59,663 nt of DNA from positions 1 through 59,663 of the forward strand of contig JAYFQF010000027.1 in assembly GCA_034927285.1 (NCBI GenBank). The letters are read 5' to 3'. Made by a program: the position numbers and the translations under genes. Origin of the DNA: JAYFQF01 sp034927285. GTDB lineage: Bacteria > Bacillota > Peptococcia > DRI-13 > UBA5745. The first letter of the stretch is position 1. Every line of letters begins with the position of its first letter. Below are positions 54,464-59,663 of the stretch, piece after piece. The notes below the pieces were generated by a model. That model was not told the DNA's origin. It saw only the letters and a list, made by a program, of their open reading frames with translations, and searched no databases.

Positions 54464-56215
54464 TTATGCCCCCCTGACGTTTTCAATCTGAGTGCGATAA
54501 ATATCCTGATAGACCCTGCAGTCCCGTATTAATTCCTCGTGGGTCCCAAAGCCTGCTTTCCTGCCGCTTTCCATCACCAGGATATGGTCTGCGGACATGG
54601 CCGTCCCGCAGCGCTGGGTAATGATGATGACCGTTTGGTCAGGGTTGTCTTCTGTTCTGAGCTTTTCCCGGACCTTCGCTTCCGTTATGGCATCAAGGGC
54701 ACTGGTGGCGTCGTCCAAAATCAGGATCGGGGCATTTTTCAGCATTCCCCGGGCGATGGATATGCGCTGCTTTTGTCCTCCGGATAAATTAACTCCTTCG
54801 CTGCCGAGGAAGCTGTCATATTGATCGGGCATTTGCAGGATAAAGGCGCCCTGGGCCCTTTCCGCCGCCTTTTCCAGCTGCTCCAAAGAGGCCTGGCGAT
54901 CTCCCCATCTGAGGTTCTCCGCCACCGAGCCGGAAAACAGCATAGGCCTTTGGGGAACTATCGCTATATTATCACGGATTTCATCTGCTCCCAGCTTTTC
55001 TATGGGATGGCCGTCCAGCAGGATTTGGCCGTCTTTTATCCCATAAAAGCGGAGCAAAAGCCAGGCAATGGTGGATTTGCCGCTGCCGGTGGGGCCGATG
55101 ACGGCCAGGGTTTCTCCTCTGCTTACGGAAAAAGAAAGCCCTTTGATCACCGGAGCGCCGCTGCCGTTGGGATAAGCAAAACTGACGTTTTTAAAACGGA
55201 TATTGCCTTGCAGTCTTCTCTTCTCACCGCTTTTGGCAAAATCCTCTTCACCGGCCAGCACCTGGCCGATTCTTGCGGTGGAGGCCCTGGTGCGGACGAA
55301 CATGGTGAATACGTTGGTGATCATGATCAAAGAGGTAAGGATCTGGGCCATATAGATGGTAAAGGCAGTCATGTCCCCGATATCGGCCAGGTTGACCGTA
55401 AATAATTTGCTTCCGGCAAAAATTGCCGCGGCAGTTCCGGCACCGACTGCGAGAGTTAAAAACGGCGAGGCCACCGTAACCGGGAGCTGGGCGGATATTG
55501 CCTTTTGCATCAGAGTTACATTTGCCTCTTCAAACTTTTCCCTTTCCTTGCCGTAGGTGCCGAAAGCCTTCACCAGACGCACGCCGATTAAATATTCCTG
55601 CACGATGGAATTGACCTGATCCACAGCCTTTTGCAGCCGTTCAAACCTGGGGTAGCTGAGCTTCATGCTGATATAAACAAACAAGGTAACCGCCGCCACC
55701 ACCCCATAGATCACCAGGCTGAGGCGGAAATTCAGCAGTCCGGCAAGCACAATGCTGCCGGCGCAAAGAATAGGGGCCTTAAGGAAAATGCGCATCATCC
55801 CATTTACGAACTGGACGATTTGGGAGGTGTCGTTGGTCATTCTGGTAATCAGCGAGGCTCCGGTGATTTTATCGGCGCTGTCCTCGGAAAAAGACAGGAT
55901 TTTCTCAAATAAATCCGCCCGTAAATCCGCCCCCATTCTTTGGGAGACATAGCTGGACAAATAGTTTCTGGCAACGGCAAAAACAGCGCCGGTCAAAGTA
56001 ACGGCCAACATCAGGGCGCCCCAATAATACACCTCCGTCAAAGAACCTTTTTCGATCCCGCCGCTTACGATATGCGACATCAGGGTGGGCCCCAGCAAAT
56101 CGCATACCGCTTCCAGGGCCACACACAGGACCGCCGTAATAAACGGCGCTTTGTATCTGATGAAATATTTACGATAAAGTCTCATGCTCTTTTTACCCTG
56201 CTTCATTAAGATCAT
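54464..56215 (-). CDS. ABC exporter half-transporter, degenerate-site subunit
   Basis: A 583-residue partner with six TM helices and an NBD. Walker A GPTGSGKS and signature LSGGQ are intact, but Walker B is followed by Asp (LILDDATSALD) instead of Glu, and the H-loop His is replaced by Gln (IITQRCGT). In heterodimeric exporters such as BmrCD or TM287/288 one subunit shows this pattern and holds the non-hydrolysing ATP site. ATG 56215 is used; ATG 56206 or 56185 are alternatives. Confidence 0.9.
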   Translation of the reverse strand: MILMKQGKKSMRLYRKYFIRYKAPFITAVLCVALEAVCDLLGPTLMSHIVSGGIEKGSLTEVYYWGALMLAVTLTGAVFAVARNYLSSYVSQRMGADLRADLFEKILSFSEDSADKITGASLITRMTNDTSQIVQFVNGMMRIFLKAPILCAGSIVLAGLLNFRLSLVIYGVVAAVTLFVYISMKLSYPRFERLQKAVDQVNSIVQEYLIGVRLVKAFGTYGKEREKFEEANVTLMQKAISAQLPVTVASPFLTLAVGAGTAAAIFAGSKLFTVNLADIGDMTAFTIYMAQILTSLIMITNVFTMFVRTRASTARIGQVLAGEEDFAKSGEKRRLQGNIRFKNVSFAYPNGSGAPVIKGLSFSVSRGETLAVIGPTGSGKSTIAWLLLRFYGIKDGQILLDGHPIEKLGADEIRDNIAIVPQRPMLFSGSVAENLRWGDRQASLEQLEKAAERAQGAFILQMPDQYDSFLGSEGVNLSGGQKQRISIARGMLKNAPILILDDATSALDAITEAKVREKLRTEDNPDQTVIIITQRCGTAMSADHILVMESGRKAGFGTHEELIRDCRVYQDIYRTQIENVRGA

Positions 56216-56335
56216 CGGCGCCGGCCACAGCTTTGCCGCCGTTGCCGTTCCGCGGCGGCGTCCTCTTTTTGCCGCCGCGCAAACATCACTTATATTTTAT
56301 GGCAATTAAAGTAACTAAACAAGAAAAGGTTTTAG

Positions 56336-56363
56336 TTGACATTGACAAACGATTTGATATCCT
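56336..56363 (+). promoter_or_regulatory. Candidate promoter for the D-aminoacylase gene
   Basis: TTGACA (56336-56341), 16-bp spacer, TATCCT (56358-56363), about 60 bp before the start. The 207-bp gap between the divergent genes shows no other gene; a 46-codon frame from ATG 56299 lacks a ribosome site. Confidence 0.5.
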
Positions 56364-56422
56364 TGGAATTGAGGAAAGGTTTCCCAAAGGCATAGGCCCT
56401 GAAGGAAGATTGGAGGAAGACG

Positions 56423-58015
56423 ATGAAAAAGCAAGCTGAAATCTATGATCTGATTATTCGGCATGGCCTGGTGATCGACGGTACCGGCGCAGGCGCTTAT
56501 CCTGCCGATATTGCCGTTAAAAAAGGCCGTATTTGTGCTGTGGGCAGCCTGGAAAAAGCGGCGGCCCCAGAGGAGATCGACGCTTCCGGAAGGACGGTAA
56601 CTCCGGGATTTATCGACATTCACAGCCACTGCGACCAGCTCATCCAGGAGGTGCCCGGCGCGGAGAATTACCTGCTGCAGGGGGTTACCACTTTTTTGGG
56701 CGGAAACTGCGGTAAATGCACGGGAAGTCTTGATCTGAAAGGCCATTTTGACATTCTGGAGGGCCGGCTGGGCGTAAACTATGCCGCTTTGGTCGGCTTC
56801 GGCGACCTGCGCCGGGCGGCCATGGCGGATCCTACCGCCGCCATGCCCGAGAAAAAGGAGCTGAAAAAACTAAAAGAGCTGATGGAAGCAGCCATGCAGG
56901 CCGGCGCCTTCGGCTTTTCCACGGGTCTGGAATATATCCCGGACCGTTTTGCTTCAGCGGAAGAAATCGAGGCCGTGGCTTCAGTGGCGGCTTCCTATGG
57001 CGGTTTTTACGCCACCCATATCCGGGATGAGCAAACCGGCGTCCTGAGCGCCTTGGGAGAAGCCATCGGCATCAGCGCCCATACCGGCGTTTCTCTGGAG
57101 ATCTCCCACCTGAAAGCCTGCGGCGCCGAGGTCTGGGGCTACGGCAAAATCATGCTGGCGATGATTACCGAGGCCCGGGCCCTTGGCGTCAACGTCCATG
57201 GCGATATGTATCCTTACGGCGCCTCCAACACCGGTTTTGGCCAGGCCTTCCCCAATTGGGCCCTGGAAGGCGGCGTGGAAATCCTGAAAGAACGCCTGGC
57301 GGATCCGAATCTCCGGCAAAGGATCAGCGCCTACGGCCAAAATCAGCTGCGCTGCCGGATCGGCGAAGATCCCTCTTTGATCCAGATCGCCTCCTATCAG
57401 GGAGACCCTTCCTGGAATGGCCGGACTGCCGCGGATATTCTGGGCGAACGCGGCCTGGCGCCCACCCTGGAAAACCTGATGGAACTGGTGATCGAGATGT
57501 ACCTGGCAGATCAGAAAACCAGCGTCATCTATCATTATCTGGACGAAGCCGATATGAAGGCCCTGATGCGTTCCCCCCTGGTCAGTTTTATCTCCGACGG
57601 CGAGATCCAGCGGTTCGGGGAAGGCACGCCTCATCCCAGAAGCTACGGCTCCTTCCCCAGGGTACTGGCCCGCTATGTCGGTCAGCAATATGTCCTTTCT
57701 CCCGAAGAAGCCGTCCGTAAAATGACCTCCCTGCCCGCGGAAAAAATGGGGCTTGGCGGCCGGGGATTGCTGAAGGAAGGCTTTGCCGCGGATATCGTGA
57801 TCTATGATGAAAACAGAATTATGGATAAAGCGGACTATCTGAATGCCCATCAGTATCCGGAGGGGATAGACTATGTGATCGTAAACGGCAAAATAGCCGC
57901 CGAACACGGCCGGGTCGTCTGCAGCGACGCCGGACAGATCCTTTATGGCCCGGGCTACGGAAAAGAAAAGCCCCTTCTCAACCCCCGCCCTCTGGTAAAG
58001 CGTCGGGAAAAATAA
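56423..58015 (+). CDS. N-acyl-D-amino acid deacylase (D-aminoacylase family)
   Basis: A 530-residue amidohydrolase-superfamily enzyme that removes acyl groups from N-acyl-D-amino acids. Metal-site motifs are GFIDIHSHCD (about 66-75), ATHIRDE (about 197-203), EISHLKACG (about 228-236) and SFISDGE in the C-terminal part; the metal-bridging residue seen in the family is probably in GGNCGKC. Length is typical. ATG start with GGAGGAAG upstream. Monocistronic, ending in a terminator. Confidence 0.88.
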   Translation: MKKQAEIYDLIIRHGLVIDGTGAGAYPADIAVKKGRICAVGSLEKAAAPEEIDASGRTVTPGFIDIHSHCDQLIQEVPGAENYLLQGVTTFLGGNCGKCTGSLDLKGHFDILEGRLGVNYAALVGFGDLRRAAMADPTAAMPEKKELKKLKELMEAAMQAGAFGFSTGLEYIPDRFASAEEIEAVASVAASYGGFYATHIRDEQTGVLSALGEAIGISAHTGVSLEISHLKACGAEVWGYGKIMLAMITEARALGVNVHGDMYPYGASNTGFGQAFPNWALEGGVEILKERLADPNLRQRISAYGQNQLRCRIGEDPSLIQIASYQGDPSWNGRTAADILGERGLAPTLENLMELVIEMYLADQKTSVIYHYLDEADMKALMRSPLVSFISDGEIQRFGEGTPHPRSYGSFPRVLARYVGQQYVLSPEEAVRKMTSLPAEKMGLGGRGLLKEGFAADIVIYDENRIMDKADYLNAHQYPEGIDYVIVNGKIAAEHGRVVCSDAGQILYGPGYGKEKPLLNPRPLVKRREK

Positions 58016-58020
58016 CCGGC

Positions 58021-58051
58021 GGCCCCGGACCTGACCGTCCGGGGCCTTTTT
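58021..58051. terminator. Terminator after the D-aminoacylase gene
   Basis: GGCCCCGGAC-CTGACC-GTCCGGGGCC, 10 bp, then TTTTT. Confidence 0.9.
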
Positions 58052-58053
58052 CA

Positions 58054-58082
58054 TTGAAATTATCCGGCTTACCCGATATAAT
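58054..58082 (+). promoter_or_regulatory. Sigma-A promoter for hisS
   Basis: TTGAAA (58054-58059), 17-bp spacer, TATAAT (58077-58082). The hisS start is 34 bp downstream. No T-box leader is present in this short space. Confidence 0.8.
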
Positions 58083-58116
58083 GATGAGGTAATCCAATGA
58101 AGGAGGCACCCTTGAT

Positions 58117-59394
58117 ATGACCCTTGCAAAGGCCCCGGTAAAGGGCATGAAAGATATCCTGCCGGAGGAGATGGCCGTCCGCGACTATGCCATTTCCCTG
58201 ATTAAGGACACTTATAGCCGGTTCGGCTTTACTCCCATCGAGACCCCGGCTCTCGAAAACATTGCCAATCTGACCAATAAGCAGGGCGGCGAAAACGAGA
58301 AGCTGATTTTCAAGATCATGAAGCGGGGAGAAAAGCTTTCCCTGGATCAGGCCAAGACCCCTGAGGATCTGGTGGACAGCGGCCTGCGTTATGATCTGAC
58401 CGTTCCTCTCTGCCGCTATTATGCAAACAACCTGGATAAACTTCCTTCCCCCTTTAAGGCACTGCAAATCGGCAGTGTCTGGCGGGCCGACCGTCCCCAG
58501 CGGGGACGCTTCCGCCAGTTTACCCAGTGCGATATTGACATCCTGGGGGACGGCTCCTGCCTGGCGGAAATTGAGTTGATCTCCGCCACCTCTACCCTCC
58601 TGGGTAAGCTGGGTTTTAAAGGCTTTGTTATCCGCATCAACGACCGCCGACTTTTGAAAGCCATGGCGGCCCACAGCGGGATCCCTCAGGAAAGCTATGA
58701 CAAGGTCTTTATCATTTTGGACAAGCTGGATAAAATCGGCCTGGCAGGAGTGGAAAAAGATCTGCTGGAAGCCGGCTTTGCTCCGGAAACGGTCTCTTCC
58801 TATCTGGAATTTTTCCGTGATCTGGATAGTACGGAGCTTTTGGAACAATGCAGCCGGCGGCTGATCTCCGGCGACGGAAAGGATGACGCCGGAGAAAACC
58901 GGGAGCTATCCGCCGTGGCGGAAAACTTAAAGCAAATCATGGACTGCGTCTCCGCCACCAAATCCTGCGACTTTCAGCTGGTTTATGACCCCACTTTGGT
59001 CCGGGGCATGTCTTATTACACCGGCCCTATTTTTGAAATCACCATGGCGGAATTCGGCTCTTCCGTGGGCGGCGGCGGACGCTATGATCATATGGTGGGC
59101 AGCTTCACTAATCTGAACGTGCCGGCCTGCGGCTTTTCCATCGGCTTTGAGCGGATCGTGACGATTCTTCTGGAGCAGGGGTTCCAGGTACCCAAAACCG
59201 GCAATAAAGTCGCTTTCCTGGTGGAAAAGGGCCTTTCCGGCGAAGCCTTGGCCCGGATGTTTGCCCAGGCGCAAAACCAGCGCCTGGCCGGCGCTACCGT
59301 CTTGGTAACATTAAAAAATAAAAATGCCAGGCACCAAAGGGAGCAGCTGGAACAGGAGGGCTATACCGAATTCCTCCAGTTTTACAAACAATAG
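58117..59394 (+). CDS. hisS: Histidyl-tRNA synthetase
   Basis: A 425-residue class II aminoacyl-tRNA synthetase. KGMKDILPEE near the start, motif 2 (SVWRADRPQRGRFRQFTQCDIDILG), the histidine-specific RGMSYYTGPIFEI (His-A type) and motif 3 CGFSIGFERIV are present, so it is the active enzyme and not HisZ, which lacks these. A short anticodon-binding domain follows. ATG 58117 has AAGGAGG 9 nt upstream. Confidence 0.92.
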   Translation: MTLAKAPVKGMKDILPEEMAVRDYAISLIKDTYSRFGFTPIETPALENIANLTNKQGGENEKLIFKIMKRGEKLSLDQAKTPEDLVDSGLRYDLTVPLCRYYANNLDKLPSPFKALQIGSVWRADRPQRGRFRQFTQCDIDILGDGSCLAEIELISATSTLLGKLGFKGFVIRINDRRLLKAMAAHSGIPQESYDKVFIILDKLDKIGLAGVEKDLLEAGFAPETVSSYLEFFRDLDSTELLEQCSRRLISGDGKDDAGENRELSAVAENLKQIMDCVSATKSCDFQLVYDPTLVRGMSYYTGPIFEITMAEFGSSVGGGGRYDHMVGSFTNLNVPACGFSIGFERIVTILLEQGFQVPKTGNKVAFLVEKGLSGEALARMFAQAQNQRLAGATVLVTLKNKNARHQREQLEQEGYTEFLQFYKQ

Positions 59395-59463
59395 GCCTCC
59401 CCCTCTCCGCTTTTTGCCGACGCCGGCCTGGCATAGGGAAACCCGAAATATCAGATAAATATA

Positions 59464-59523
59464 TTATAGCGGCTCAAAGGACTGAATGCGGTATTCTATC
59501 GGACTCAGTCCTTTATTTTTCCC
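59464..59523 (-). pseudogene. 3' remnant of an IS3-family transposase (orfB end)
   Basis: On the minus strand, GKNKGLSPIEYRIQSFEPL and a stop fit the C-terminus of IS3-family OrfB (GLSPIEYR type). The upstream part is missing: an IS30-family end begins directly before it, so an IS30 element probably inserted here. AAAGGACTGA/TCAGTCCTTT (59476-59514) can form a hairpin inside it. Confidence 0.7.
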
Positions 59524-59531
59524 TTGAATTG

Positions 59532-59663
59532 TCAAGTCAAGTGCAACGATTGATTAAAGAAGACTTCATGAGGCGATTTCCAGCCTAAGCATTTGCGAGG
59601 CCTAAAATTTAGTTTTTCAACGAAACCAGCAATATCGATTTCGGACGAGAGTGCAATATCAAA
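59532..59663 (-). CDS. IS30-family transposase, C-terminal part (cut by window edge)
   Basis: The last 43 codons are in the window: ...FVEKLNFRPRKCLGWKSPHEVFFNQ and SLHLT before a TGA. N.RPRKCLG.K.P.EVF is the IS30-family C-terminal signature. The transposase probably continues rightward outside the window; whether it is intact cannot be seen. Confidence 0.85.
   Translation of the reverse strand, partial: FDIALSSEIDIAGFVEKLNFRPRKCLGWKSPHEVFFNQSLHLT

Noticed and set aside
56299..56439. A 46-codon frame from ATG 56299
   Set aside because: It overlaps the start of the D-aminoacylase gene and lacks a Shine-Dalgarno site; the area is better read as a promoter.
56981..58129. A 382-codon open frame on the minus strand
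   Set aside because: Antisense to the D-aminoacylase gene and its terminator; no ribosome site.
58117..59394. HisZ (ATP-phosphoribosyltransferase regulatory subunit) instead of HisRS
   Set aside because: The histidine-specific RGMSYYTG motif and complete motifs 2 and 3 are present, and there is no hisG nearby.

Overview
The window looks like a chromosome segment of a spore-forming Clostridia-type Firmicute with a fairly GC-rich genome. It carries spoIIP, a type III glutamine synthetase, addAB, der next to a radical-SAM DUF512 gene, Shine-Dalgarno sites of the GGAGG type, frequent TTG/GTG starts and an FMN riboswitch before ribU. The gene order spoIIP - DUF512 - der - plsY reminds me of Peptococcaceae-like clostridia, but that placement is an inference.

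Region 1 (1 to about 12650) holds two related, non-identical small prophages in tandem, all genes on the + strand. Copy A (1-5037) is cut by the left window edge. Copy B (about 5098-12642, one repeat period = 7525 bp) is complete. Each has an ATPase of the FtsK/HerA-Zot-P9 type without a membrane anchor, a one-TM protein, two small beta-rich proteins (capsid candidates), a receptor-binding candidate with a swapped C-terminal part, several small membrane proteins, a YvrJ-like holin candidate, an M23 peptidase and a C2H2 zinc-finger protein. Copy B also has a rolling-circle Rep of the phiX174-A type (HYH and YVTSYMTK motifs) and, just upstream of rep, a perfect AT-rich palindrome whose loop shows a phiX174-like nick motif (AACTTGAT). 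The elements are bounded by dif-like sites, so integration by host XerCD is likely. A good sigma-A promoter lies at the right end of each copy, pointing across the attachment site toward where the early genes would be in the circle, or in the next tandem copy. I read this as a candidate new group of very small icosahedral (possibly membrane-containing) phages with a lysis module; a filamentous-phage relative is the main alternative.

Region 2 (12693-25000): a lexA homologue with a changed catalytic lysine position and LexA-type boxes behind it, an unknown gene, dut, glnN, a YdcZ-type transporter, a CBS-domain protein, a D-threonine-aldolase/D-serine-dehydratase-like enzyme, a sigma-54 activator, and a divergent sigma-54-promoted operon of an M20 amidohydrolase and a YfcC-type transporter.

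Region 3 (25200-33440): tRNA-Gly, then the leftward operons plsY-der-DUF512 and spoIIP-DUF1614, then rightward pepF. Region 4 (33700-43250): addA, addB and an orphan ilvN leftward, then the RNase P RNA, a GalT-like protein and a small unknown gene rightward. Region 5 (43500-51800): ccdA, a TlpA-type thioredoxin, an ArsR regulator, a small membrane protein, a zinc-ribbon coiled-coil protein, a Nif3-family protein, trmK, an HD hydrolase, three tRNAs (Phe, Gly, Cys), a degenerate NUDIX protein, ychF and ribU with its FMN riboswitch, all leftward. Region 6 (52000-59663): a GNAT enzyme with a heterodimeric ABC exporter (leftward), a D-aminoacylase and hisS (rightward), and remnants of an IS3-family and an IS30-family transposase at the right edge. 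Apart from the prophages and the IS remnants the window is ordinary core chromosome. All calls come from reading the sequence; no database search was run.
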